From: Hyphomicrobiales bacterium
GTDB taxonomy: Bacteria > Pseudomonadota > Alphaproteobacteria > Rhizobiales > Rhizobiaceae
NCBI GenBank assembly: GCA_900468625.1
Contig: UBUL01000016.1
Coordinates: 62,001 to 126,000 of the forward strand
Length of the DNA stretch: 64,000 nt
Direction of reading: 5' to 3'
In this document: in pieces, positions 52,942-61,125 of the stretch
Layout: every line of letters begins with the position of its first letter
Numbering within the stretch: position 1 is the stretch's first letter
Program-made: the position numbers and the translations under genes
Notes under the pieces: generated by a model
What the model was told of the DNA's origin: nothing
The model's input: only the letters and a program-made list of their open reading frames with translations
The model's database searches: none

Positions 52942-54003
52942 TCACGGCCTGACTTCGAAGACCATGTTGAACGGCGTTTCGGTCGCCTTGCGGAAATGCG
53001 AATAGCCCGCATCCATGGCAACCTTGCGCAGCTTCAGCTCGCCGGCCTGCGCGCCCAAGCCCAGACCGACCTCCTGCGACAGCGAGGCCGGTGTGCAGAT
53101 CATTGTCGAGGCGCCGTAAAAGACACGGCCGACCGGGTTGAGATTGTCTTTCAGGCAATCATGCGCAAAGGGTTCGACGATCATCCAGGTGCCGTCGTCG
53201 GCAAGGCTTTCCTTGACGTGTTTGCCGGCGCCAACCGGATCGCCCATGTCGTGCAGGCAATCGAACATGGTGACAAGATCATAACCGGCAGCCGGGAAGT
53301 CCTTGGCGCTTGCCTGCTCGAAGGTGATCCGGCCATCAACGCCCGCCTGCTTGGCGGCAGCTTGCGCCCGCTCGATCGATGGCAGGTGGTAATCGAAGCC
53401 GAAGAAGGTCGAGTTCGGATAGGCCTGCGCCATCAGGATGGTCGAGGCACCGTGGCCGCAGCCGACATCCGCAACGGCGGCACCGGCCTGAAGCTTTTCA
53501 TGCACGCCGTCCAGCGCCGGGATCCATTCCGTAACAAGATGACTGTTATAGCCTGGCCGGAAAAACCGCTCGGTGCCGCGGAACAGACAGGCGCTGTGCT
53601 CATGCCAGCCGAAGCCGCTGCCGGTCTTGAAGGCATTGGCGATCTTCGGCTCGTCGAGCCACATGGATTGGACGACATCGAAGGCGCCGTTGAAGAAGGC
53701 GGGGCTGCTTTCCTCGGCAAATACCATGGCCTGTTCCGGCGTCAGATAGAAGCGCTCGGTTTCGTCGTCATAACTGACATAATCGGCCGCGGCTTGAGCC
53801 GACAGCCATTCGCGCACATAGCGCTCCTTTACGCCAACCTTGTCGGCAAGCTCCGCCGACGTCATCGGCGTTCCGTCCGCCATGGCCTTGAACAGACCCA
53901 GGTGATCCCCGAGTGTCACCAGCACACCCGAAACCGCCGCGCCGACGTCGCCGACCAGGCGCCCAACCAATGCATCGAGTTTCTGCATATCAGGTTCGCG
54001 CAT
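52942..54003 (-). CDS. SAM-dependent methyltransferase with N-terminal winged helix
   Basis: A 353-residue class I methyltransferase. The ATG at 54003 has GGGAGGAAGATGTC ahead; the frame runs to 54126 without support. Residues 20-95 form a winged-helix-like domain (GDHLGLFKAMADGTPMTSAE, LADKVGVKERYVREWLSAQA), as in Mycobacterium Rv2258c-type enzymes and O-methyltransferases, where it serves dimerisation or substrate binding. The SAM-binding motif I is AVADVGCGHGASTILMA, with FFGFDYHLPSIERAQ following and FDCLHDMGDPVGAGKHVKES as motif IV. The substrate is unknown. It is 180 bases after the glutathione peroxidase gene, same strand. Confidence 0.87.
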   Translation of the reverse strand: MREPDMQKLDALVGRLVGDVGAAVSGVLVTLGDHLGLFKAMADGTPMTSAELADKVGVKERYVREWLSAQAAADYVSYDDETERFYLTPEQAMVFAEESSPAFFNGAFDVVQSMWLDEPKIANAFKTGSGFGWHEHSACLFRGTERFFRPGYNSHLVTEWIPALDGVHEKLQAGAAVADVGCGHGASTILMAQAYPNSTFFGFDYHLPSIERAQAAAKQAGVDGRITFEQASAKDFPAAGYDLVTMFDCLHDMGDPVGAGKHVKESLADDGTWMIVEPFAHDCLKDNLNPVGRVFYGASTMICTPASLSQEVGLGLGAQAGELKLRKVAMDAGYSHFRKATETPFNMVFEVRP

Positions 54004-54182
54004 GACATCTTCCTCCCAGAATTGATGTAGCGTTCCGTCCGATATATTCGGAAACTTGAAAATACTCCTGAGCGTGCGGGTAAGCAACGAGATAGCAAGG
54101 CGAAGTAATATTCGCCCCGCCGGCAAAGATATAGCCTATTGTTCTGAATTAATTGAAGTTTTTATCGGGATTGACGCGATTT

Positions 54183-54734
54183 TCAGTCGGTGTGAGCCAG
54201 TTCTTTTTCGAGAACCGAGATCAGGCGCGGATCGTCCGCCGTTACGTCAGGGGCAAAACGGGCGGCAACCTTGCCGTTACGGCCGATCAGGAATTTCTCG
54301 AAATTCCAGACGATGCCGCCGTCCTGCCCGGTTTCGAGACCGTGTTTCGCAAGCCGTTCGCGCATCGGCCCGTCTCCGATCGTCTCGACGCCGGAGGCGA
54401 TGAGCTCGTCATAGAGCGGGTGGCGCTCTTCGCCTGTCACGGCGATCTTGGAGAACATCGGGAACTGCACGTCATAGGTTAGGGTGCAGAAGCTCAATAT
54501 TTCGTCGTTGGTGCCTGGCTCCTGGCCCTTGAAGTCGTTGGCCGGAAAGCCGGCGATGACCAGGCCGTCGCCGCGCTTTTCCTGGTAGAGCTTTTCCAGA
54601 CCTTCGTACTGCACCGTCAGGCCGCATTTCGATGCGACATTGACGACCATGATGACCTTGCAGCGATAGTCGGCAAGCGTCGTGTCGCTGCCGTCGATCC
54701 TCTTTACCGGAATATCGAGCACGCTATCGGTCAT
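54183..54734 (-). CDS. Glutathione peroxidase family thiol peroxidase
   Basis: A 183-residue peroxidase of the GPx/BtuE family, which reduces hydroperoxides with thioredoxin or glutathione. The peroxidatic cysteine is C37 in NVASKCGLTVQYEGL; the Gln (FPANDFKGQEPGTNDEI) and Trp-Asn (VWNFEKFLIGRNG) partners of the tetrad are present. A second cysteine (ILSFCTLTYDV) occupies the usual resolving-Cys region. Cytosolic. The start at 54734 has TGGAG ahead, and the frame to 54794 is not used. It lies 74 bases downstream of the GsiA-like gene, but whether it shares its transcript is unclear. Confidence 0.93.
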   Translation of the reverse strand: MTDSVLDIPVKRIDGSDTTLADYRCKVIMVVNVASKCGLTVQYEGLEKLYQEKRGDGLVIAGFPANDFKGQEPGTNDEILSFCTLTYDVQFPMFSKIAVTGEERHPLYDELIASGVETIGDGPMRERLAKHGLETGQDGGIVWNFEKFLIGRNGKVAARFAPDVTADDPRLISVLEKELAHTD

Positions 54735-54808
54735 ATCATTCACTCCAGATGGGAAACAGGATACCGATATTTGCCGGGAAATCGGCGGCGTCAAGGTCAG
54801 AAACCGCT

Positions 54809-56659
54809 TCAGGCGGCTTCTTCCATCCGAACCAGGTGACCGCGGGACACTTCGCGATACTGCCGGGTCGGTGGGACGTATCCGACCGGGCGCACCGGGC
54901 TCTTCAACTCGTCGACGGCAAGGTTGCGCCGAATGCCGCGCCGTGACGGGTCCGGCACCGGAACCGCTGCGATCAGCTTCCTGGTATAGGGATGCTGCGG
55001 ATTTTCGAACACGGATGCCCGCGGTCCGATTTCGACGATTTCGCCGAGATACATAACGGCGACGCGGTGGCTGACGCGCTCGACCACAGCCATGTCGTGC
55101 GAGATGAAGAGATAGGAGAGGTTGAGGCTCTGCTGCAGGTCCATCAGCAGATTGCAGACCTGCGCCTTGATCGACACGTCGAGCGCCGAGACGCTCTCGT
55201 CAGCGACGATCACCTTCGGATCGAGCGCGAGCGCGCGGGCAATGCAGATGCGCTGGCGCTGGCCGCCCGAAAATTCATGCGGATAGCGGCTCATCATATC
55301 CGCCTTCAGGCCGACGCGCTCCAGAAGATCGGCGGCCTTCTCCCGGGCTTCGGCGCGCGAGCCCAAGCGATGCTCGATGAAGGGTTCGGCAACCGCGGCG
55401 CCGATCGTCATGCGCGGGTTGAGGCTGGCAAACGGGTCCTGAAAGATCATCTGGATACTGCGGCGCATCCGGCGCAGTTCGAGCGAGCCCAGTTTCATCA
55501 CATCATAGCCGTCGAGCCGAACTTCGCCGGACTTTGGCGTGATGAGGCGCATGATGGAACGGCCCGTCGTTGACTTGCCGCAACCGGATTCTCCGACCAG
55601 CGACAGCGTTTCTCCCTGGGCAAGATTGAAGGAGACATTCTCGACAGCATGGATGGCGCCGGTCGGGCGGGCGAGCAGGCCGCCATGGAGGTCGAAGCGG
55701 GTAACGAGGTTTTTGACCTCCAGTACCGGCGTCTTGCCGTGATCGACGGTATCGGCAAGCGCTTTCGGTTCGCTGCGTTCACCGGTGCTGGCGTCGACGG
55801 TCGGAAAGCGCAGCGGCTGCGACTGATCCTTCATCGAGCCGAGCCGCGGTACGGCCGACAGTAGCGCGCGGGTATAGGGATGACTGCCGCGATGGAAGAT
55901 ATCGTCGGTCCTGCCGGTCTCCACCGCCTCGCCGCGATACATGACGATGGTGCGGTCGGAAATCTCGGCGACGACGCCCATGTCGTGGGTGATGAAGAGC
56001 ACCGACATGCCTTCCTCTTCCTGCAGGACCTTGATGAGGTCGAGGATCTGGCCCTGGATCGTCACGTCGAGCGCGGTCGTCGGCTCGTCGGCAATCAGCA
56101 GTTTCGGACGGCTGGCAAGCGCCATGGCGATCATGACGCGCTGTCGCATGCCGCCGGAAAACTGGTGCGGATATTCGTCGAAACGGGAGGATGCATTGGG
56201 GATGCGCACCTTTTCCAGGAGGCGGATCGTTTCCGCCTTCGCTTCAGCCTTGGAAATATTGCGATGGCAGGTCAGTGCCTCGGAAATCTGCCGGCCGATG
56301 GTGAAGATCGGATTGAGAGAAGTCATCGGTTCCTGGAAGATCATCGCGGCGTCCTTGCCGCGCACCTTGCGCATTTCCGTCTCCGGCAAAGCAAGGAGAT
56401 CGCGGCCGTTCAGCCGGATCGAGCCTTCGATGCGGCTGCTGCCCCTGGCAAGCAGGCGCATGATCGAGAGCGAGGTCACGCTCTTGCCGGAGCCGCTTTC
56501 GCCGACGATGGCGACCGTTTCTCCCGGCATGACGTCAAAGGAGATATTCTTGACCACCGGGCGCCATTCTCCGTCGACGAGAAACGAGGTCGTCAGATCG
56601 GCGACGGAGAGAATGGACTGAGCATCCGGATCGGTGGCCTGCGCTGCAGTGATCGGCAT
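54809..56659 (-). CDS. Peptide/glutathione ABC importer ATPase, GsiA-like tandem protein
   Basis: A 616-residue fused double ATPase of the DppD-DppF type, like E. coli GsiA (glutathione import). Domain 1: Walker A GESGSGKS, signature FSGGMRQRVMIAMAL, Walker B LLIADEPTTALD, and RGSHPYTRALLSAVPR, the oligopeptide-ATPase tail. Domain 2: Walker A GESGCGKSTTGRS, signature FSGGQRQRICIARAL, Walker B VIVADESVSALD, tail NPQHPYTRKLIAAVPVPDPS. The Ser after DE in the second Walker B replaces the usual Pro and is not expected to matter. The start at 56659 has AAGGGG ahead. It is the last transport gene of the leftward peptide module, downstream of DUF1028. Confidence 0.92.
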   Translation of the reverse strand: MPITAAQATDPDAQSILSVADLTTSFLVDGEWRPVVKNISFDVMPGETVAIVGESGSGKSVTSLSIMRLLARGSSRIEGSIRLNGRDLLALPETEMRKVRGKDAAMIFQEPMTSLNPIFTIGRQISEALTCHRNISKAEAKAETIRLLEKVRIPNASSRFDEYPHQFSGGMRQRVMIAMALASRPKLLIADEPTTALDVTIQGQILDLIKVLQEEEGMSVLFITHDMGVVAEISDRTIVMYRGEAVETGRTDDIFHRGSHPYTRALLSAVPRLGSMKDQSQPLRFPTVDASTGERSEPKALADTVDHGKTPVLEVKNLVTRFDLHGGLLARPTGAIHAVENVSFNLAQGETLSLVGESGCGKSTTGRSIMRLITPKSGEVRLDGYDVMKLGSLELRRMRRSIQMIFQDPFASLNPRMTIGAAVAEPFIEHRLGSRAEAREKAADLLERVGLKADMMSRYPHEFSGGQRQRICIARALALDPKVIVADESVSALDVSIKAQVCNLLMDLQQSLNLSYLFISHDMAVVERVSHRVAVMYLGEIVEIGPRASVFENPQHPYTRKLIAAVPVPDPSRRGIRRNLAVDELKSPVRPVGYVPPTRQYREVSRGHLVRMEEAA

Positions 56660-56672
56660 GGTGTCCCCTTTT

Positions 56673-57425
56673 TCATTCTGCCATCGTGGCATAAGATGCG
56701 GAAAGGCGGCCTTCGGCAATCCTCCTGGCCTCCAGCGCGGCAATCTTTTCGTCGATCTCGCGCCGGTCGGTCATGCCGCTGGGGTTTTCCCGTGTCGGCA
56801 TGGTTTCGGCGACATGCAGGTAGCGCTCCTGCGCGACTGCATAGAGCCGTTCGAGCTCGGCAAGCGGGTCGGCGCTATCGTCTGCACGGATGTTCAGCCA
56901 TGCATAGTCCTGATCACGATGGATGACCAGCGCGGCCGATTGCTTGCCCCTCTTGTCGCCACCGGCTGCCTCGCCCGCTCGCATTGCTTCGAGCAGACGC
57001 TCGGCAAGCGGCTTTCCCTTCGTTTTCTTGAACGTTGCGAGCGTCTCGGCGATCACTTGCGGACCCGCCAGCATATTGCCGGCGACCGAAACATTGTCAT
57101 CGACCAGATGCCCGGCCCAATCGATGCACTTCGCGCCGGTAAAGGCAACGTTGCTGCCGCTGCTGTCGATCAGATGGAACTGGCGTTGTTCGCGGCCTTC
57201 GTCACGGGCACTCAGTGCTTCGACGATTTCGTCAGGCGCATGCCCAGCGGCCAGCATGGCAAGTCCGTCGATGCCGTAAAGCGGGCTGGCGAAGGCCTGC
57301 GTTGCAACTGCGCCGATGCCGCCGCGAATATGCGGCACGATGCTGCCGACGGCAAAGAAGCGGGTGGCGACGGCGATGGCGAGGTTTCCCGTTTCCGGCT
57401 CGCGGGCGACGATGGACCACGTCAT
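56673..57425 (-). CDS. DUF1028 Ntn-hydrolase-like protein
   Basis: A 250-residue protein of the DUF1028 family (PF06267-like naming aside, recognised by its N-terminus MTWSIVAREPETGNLAIAVA and GIGAVATQAFASPLYGIDGL). Members have an Ntn-hydrolase-like fold and are suspected amidohydrolases or peptidases; several are encoded beside gamma-glutamyltransferases and peptide transporters, as here. A central segment is VSVAGNMLAGPQVIAETLAT. The C-terminal part ends with charged helices (DRREIDEKIAALEARRIAE). The start at 57425 has GGGAG ahead, and it begins 5 bases after the GGT stop. The reaction is not known. Confidence 0.85.
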   Translation of the reverse strand: MTWSIVAREPETGNLAIAVATRFFAVGSIVPHIRGGIGAVATQAFASPLYGIDGLAMLAAGHAPDEIVEALSARDEGREQRQFHLIDSSGSNVAFTGAKCIDWAGHLVDDNVSVAGNMLAGPQVIAETLATFKKTKGKPLAERLLEAMRAGEAAGGDKRGKQSAALVIHRDQDYAWLNIRADDSADPLAELERLYAVAQERYLHVAETMPTRENPSGMTDRREIDEKIAALEARRIAEGRLSASYATMAE

Positions 57426-57430
57426 CGGTT

Positions 57431-59218
57431 CTATCTCCCGATAGCGTAGGCTTGCATCAAACGCGGTGTCGCCGCAGCGCGCAACAGGCCGTCGGCGTCG
57501 CGCCGCGCGGCAGTCAGCCGGCCGACAGTCCATTCCGGCGCAACGGTCAGCTTGTGGCCTTTCCTGCGGAGCGCTTCGAGCACGTCTGCGCTGAAATTCG
57601 CCTCCGCCGTCAGGCCGCCGGGCTCGCGCGTGCGCGGATAGAAGGAGCTCGGGAAATGCGTGCTGTGAAACAACGGCTTATCGATCGCCTCCTGCAGGTT
57701 CAGCCCGTGATGGACATAGCGCAAGAAGAAGGAGAGCTGCCATTGCTCCTGCTGATCGCCACCGGGCGTGCCGAAAGCAAGGGTCGGGCGGCCCTCATGC
57801 AGCGCCATCGTCGGGGTTAGCGTCGTGCGCGGCCGCTTGCCTGGTGCAAGCGAGGAGGGCAGGCCCGGCCGCAGCCAGAACATCTGTGCGCGCGAGTTCA
57901 GGCAGAAGCCGAGGCCGGGAATGATCGGCGAGGACTGCAGCCAGCCGCCGGAGGGCGTCACCGACACCATGTTGCCCTCGCGGTCGATGACATCGATATG
58001 GACGGTATCGCCGCGCTTCTCGGTGAGATGCGCCATTGTCGGCTCGTAGACCGCGCCGCTTTTGGCCTCCGGTGCTTCGAGCATCTTCATTGTAAGGTCG
58101 TACTGATCTTCAAAGCCGGCCAATTTGCCCGGGTGCAAGGCGAGCGATGCTTCCGGCGAAATCAGCCGGCGCTGCTCATCGGCATAGGCATCCGACAGCA
58201 GGGTTTCGAGCGGTACATTCGTGAAATTCGGGTCGCCGTAATAGACTTCTCTATCGGCAAAGGCGAGCTTCATGGCCTCGGTGACGGTGTGGACGAACTC
58301 GGCTCCGGCGGGGGCCATGCTGGCCAGATCGAAACCTTTGAGCAGCGACAGCGCCTGCAGGAAGACGGGTCCTTGACCCCAGGGACCAATCTTGGCGACT
58401 GTCCAGCCGTGATAATCGTAGGTCAGCGGCTCTTCGATCGTCGCTTTCCAGTTGGCCATGTCATTGGCCGTCAGCACGCCTTTATGACGCGCCCCGCTCG
58501 CATCCATGACCTCCGCCTTGCTGACATAGGTGTCGATCGCTTCGGCGACGAAGCCGCGATAATAGGCATCGCGCGCCGCTTCGATCTGTGCCTCACGATC
58601 GCTCTTGCTTTCCGCCTCCGCAACGACCCGTTTCCAGGTTTCGGCGAGAACGGGGTTCTTGAAATTGGACCAGGGTTCGGGAGCTGCTCCGCCGGGAAGC
58701 CAGGTCTCGTGGGAGGTCGGCCATTCCTTGCGATAGAAATCGGCAAGTCCTGCAATGGTCGCGGAAACGCGCGGCAGAACGGGGTGCCCGTTTTCGGCAT
58801 AGTGGATTGCCGGTTCGAGAACGTCGCGGACCGTCAGCCGGCCATAATCACGCAGCATCAGCATCCAGCCATCGAAGGCTCCGGGGATAACTGTCGCAAG
58901 CAGGCCATCACCAGGGATTAGCTTCAGCCCTTCGCGTGCATAGCGCTCGATCGTCGCGCCGGCCGGCGCCGGTCCTTGGGCGCAGATGACCTCGATCCTG
59001 TCCTTCCTCTTCGAATAGAGGATGGCGGGCATATCGCCGCCAGGTCCGCAAAGATGCGGCTCGACGATCTGCAGCACGAAACCGGTCGCAACTGCGGCGT
59101 CGAAGGCGTTGCCGCCTTTTTCGAGAATGCTCATGCCGACGGCGGACGCGATCCAGTGCGTCGATGTGACGACGCCGAAAGTACCTAGGATTTCGGGGCG
59201 GGTGGTGAATGCGGTCAT
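57431..59218 (-). CDS. Gamma-glutamyltransferase family protein
   Basis: A 595-residue Ntn hydrolase of the GGT family (PF01019). The self-cleavage and nucleophile threonine is T405 in KRGDTVHIDVIDREGNMVSV, where the family has (H/D)T(T/V)H. The N-terminal GILEKGGNAFDAAVATGFVL and VEPHLCGPGGDM are standard, as are SLAPGKRPRTTLTPTMAL and FGTPGGDQQEQ near the C-terminus. There is no signal peptide, so it is predicted to act in the cytosol on peptides after import, unlike the periplasmic E. coli Ggt. The start at 59218 has AAAAGGA ahead. It lies 22 bases after the DppC-like gene in the same operon. Related cephalosporin-acylase-like activity is an alternative. Confidence 0.9.
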   Translation of the reverse strand: MTAFTTRPEILGTFGVVTSTHWIASAVGMSILEKGGNAFDAAVATGFVLQIVEPHLCGPGGDMPAILYSKRKDRIEVICAQGPAPAGATIERYAREGLKLIPGDGLLATVIPGAFDGWMLMLRDYGRLTVRDVLEPAIHYAENGHPVLPRVSATIAGLADFYRKEWPTSHETWLPGGAAPEPWSNFKNPVLAETWKRVVAEAESKSDREAQIEAARDAYYRGFVAEAIDTYVSKAEVMDASGARHKGVLTANDMANWKATIEEPLTYDYHGWTVAKIGPWGQGPVFLQALSLLKGFDLASMAPAGAEFVHTVTEAMKLAFADREVYYGDPNFTNVPLETLLSDAYADEQRRLISPEASLALHPGKLAGFEDQYDLTMKMLEAPEAKSGAVYEPTMAHLTEKRGDTVHIDVIDREGNMVSVTPSGGWLQSSPIIPGLGFCLNSRAQMFWLRPGLPSSLAPGKRPRTTLTPTMALHEGRPTLAFGTPGGDQQEQWQLSFFLRYVHHGLNLQEAIDKPLFHSTHFPSSFYPRTREPGGLTAEANFSADVLEALRRKGHKLTVAPEWTVGRLTAARRDADGLLRAAATPRLMQAYAIGR

Positions 59219-59240
59219 TGGGGCATCCTTTTCAGTTTAT

Positions 59241-60119
59241 TCATGCTTCGCGCGGGTCGAGCGCGTCGCGCAGGCCGTCGCCGAGAAGATTGAAGCCGAT
59301 CACGACGAGGAAAATGGCAGCCCCCGGCCACATGGCCATCCAGGGCGCCTGTTCGAGATAGTTCTTGGCGACATTGAGCATCGAGCCCCAGCTTGGGGCA
59401 GGTGGCTGCTGGCCGAGGCCGAGGAAGGAGAGGCTCGCCTCCGCGATGATCGCCGTCGCGATGGTGAGCGTGGCCTGAACGAGGATCGGCGCAAACACGT
59501 TCGGCAGGATATAGCGGGTGATGATGCTGAAGTGGCGCAGACCGATCGACCGGGCACCCTCGACATAATCCTCCGTCTTGATCGCCAGCACCTGGCCGCG
59601 CGTCAGCCGCACGAAGACGGGCGTTGCCGAAAAGCCGATCGCGATCATCGCATTAGTGAGGCTTGGGCCGAGGAAGGCGGCAAGCGCAATGGCGGTGATG
59701 AGGAAAGGCATCGCCAGGAAGGCTTCGGTGATGCGCGAGATGATCTGATCGATCCAGCCGCCGTAGTAACCGGAGATCAGGCCGAAGGGCACGCCGATTG
59801 CAACCGCGATGGCGACCGAGAAGATGCCGGCCATCAAGGACGCTCGCGCACCCCAGATCATGCGGGAGAGAATGTCCCGGCCGAGATCGTCGGTGCCAAG
59901 CCAATGGGCGGCCGACGGCGCCTTGCGGATCGCCGACCAGCTGGTCGCGATCGGATCAGGAATCGGAAGGAGCGATGCCAGCGCGGCGAGCACGGTAAAG
60001 AACAGGATGATCGCAAGCCCGACCAGCGCGCCCTTGTTGGCTCGCAGCTTGCGCCAGGCGCGGTTGGGAGCGCGTTTTGCGGAAGCGTCTGCGGCAGTCG
60101 CCTGAACGATCGTGCTCAT
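59241..60119 (-). CDS. Dipeptide-type ABC permease (DppC/GsiD-like)
   Basis: A 292-residue permease. I start it at 60119, where MSTIVQATAADASAKRAPNR begins; the longer frame to 60863 is the other permease read out of phase. It has the DppC features HWLGTDDLGRDILSRMIWGA, GVPFGLISGYYGGWIDQIIS and the ATPase-docking region VEGARSIGLRHFSIITRYIL. The C-terminal FNLLGDGLRDALDPRE is the family signature. It overlaps the DppB-like gene by 4 bases (ATGA). Confidence 0.93.
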   Translation of the reverse strand: MSTIVQATAADASAKRAPNRAWRKLRANKGALVGLAIILFFTVLAALASLLPIPDPIATSWSAIRKAPSAAHWLGTDDLGRDILSRMIWGARASLMAGIFSVAIAVAIGVPFGLISGYYGGWIDQIISRITEAFLAMPFLITAIALAAFLGPSLTNAMIAIGFSATPVFVRLTRGQVLAIKTEDYVEGARSIGLRHFSIITRYILPNVFAPILVQATLTIATAIIAEASLSFLGLGQQPPAPSWGSMLNVAKNYLEQAPWMAMWPGAAIFLVVIGFNLLGDGLRDALDPREA

Positions 60120-61063
60120 AGGGCTGCCCTCATGCGCGGATTGAGGAGGACGTAGAGAATATCGGCGATGAGGTTCATGGCGATGAAGCCGATGGCGGTG
60201 CAGAGCACCACGCCCTGGACGACGGCGTAATCCCGGTTGAAGACCGCATCGACGATCAGCTTGCCGAAACCGGGGATGGTGAAGATCTGCTCGGTGAGCA
60301 CGGCACCGGCCAGAAGCTCGCCGAACAGCAGGGCGCTGACGGTGACGACAGGCAGGATGGCGTTGCGGAAGCTGTGCTGCAGCACGACGGCCGCCTCTGG
60401 AAGGCCCTTGGCGCGGGCTGTGCGGATATAGTCCGCGCTCAGCACGCTCAGCATCGAAGACCGCGTGTGGCGCATCAAGGTCGCCGCCAGCGCGTTGCCG
60501 AGGACAAAGGATGGCATCAGCATCGTCTGGATTGAGCGCCATGGGTCGTTGAAGAACGGTTGGTAGCCGGAGGCCGGCAGCCAATGGAGCTTCACCGAGA
60601 CCAGCAGGATCAGCATGATGCCGAGCCAGAAGTTGGGCACCGACAGCCCGCACAGGGCGACGATATTGGCGAGAAAGTCGATGAAGGTGTTCTTCTTCAC
60701 GGCGGCCAGGATGCCCATGGGAATGCCGATTGCGAAAGCGAAGATCATCGACATGACGGCGAGCTGGATCGTCACCGGCAGCTTTTCGGCAATGAGCGTC
60801 AGAACCGGCTGATTGGTGCGTAGCGAAACGCCGAGATCGCCCTTGGCGACACCTTGCAGCCAATAGCCATATTGATAGATGACTGGGTCGTTCAGCCGAT
60901 ATTTCTCGCGGAGTTGCTCCAGGACTTGCGGATCGCGCTCTTCGCCGGCCATGGCAAGTACTGGATCGCCGGGCAGAAGCTTCTGCAGGGAGAAGACGAA
61001 GATCGAAATGATCAGCAGCGTCGGGATGGCGACGAGCAGCCTCTTTCCGATATAGCTATACAT
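60116..61063 (-). CDS. Dipeptide-type ABC permease (DppB/GsiC-like)
   Basis: A 315-residue permease. It starts MYSYIGKRLLVAIPTLLIIS and has LLPGDPVLAMAGEERDPQVL, the periplasmic DppB signature. Then come LPASGYQPFFNDPWRSIQTM, IRTARAKGLPEAAVVLQHSF (docking loop) and GAVLTEQIFTIPGFGKLIVD. The start has AAGGAT ahead. It pairs with the DppC-like gene and with the solute-binding protein upstream in the operon. Confidence 0.93.
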   Translation of the reverse strand: MYSYIGKRLLVAIPTLLIISIFVFSLQKLLPGDPVLAMAGEERDPQVLEQLREKYRLNDPVIYQYGYWLQGVAKGDLGVSLRTNQPVLTLIAEKLPVTIQLAVMSMIFAFAIGIPMGILAAVKKNTFIDFLANIVALCGLSVPNFWLGIMLILLVSVKLHWLPASGYQPFFNDPWRSIQTMLMPSFVLGNALAATLMRHTRSSMLSVLSADYIRTARAKGLPEAAVVLQHSFRNAILPVVTVSALLFGELLAGAVLTEQIFTIPGFGKLIVDAVFNRDYAVVQGVVLCTAIGFIAMNLIADILYVLLNPRMRAAL

Positions 61064-61125
61064 GGGCAGATCCTTGCCGAAGGAAAAAGGGCCATGCGGG
61101 AAGGAACCCGCATGGCGCTGGTCGG

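Noticed and set aside
55880..56926. 348-residue rightward frame opposite the GsiA-like gene
   Set aside because: Antisense shadow; no domain and no start signal.
59022..60155. 377-residue rightward frame opposite the GGT and DppC-like genes
   Set aside because: Spans two well-supported genes on the other strand; highly charged low-complexity translation.
60120..60863. N-terminal extension of the DppC-like permease
   Set aside because: It is the DppB-like gene read in another frame; MSTIVQ at 60119 gives the family-length protein with ATGA coupling.
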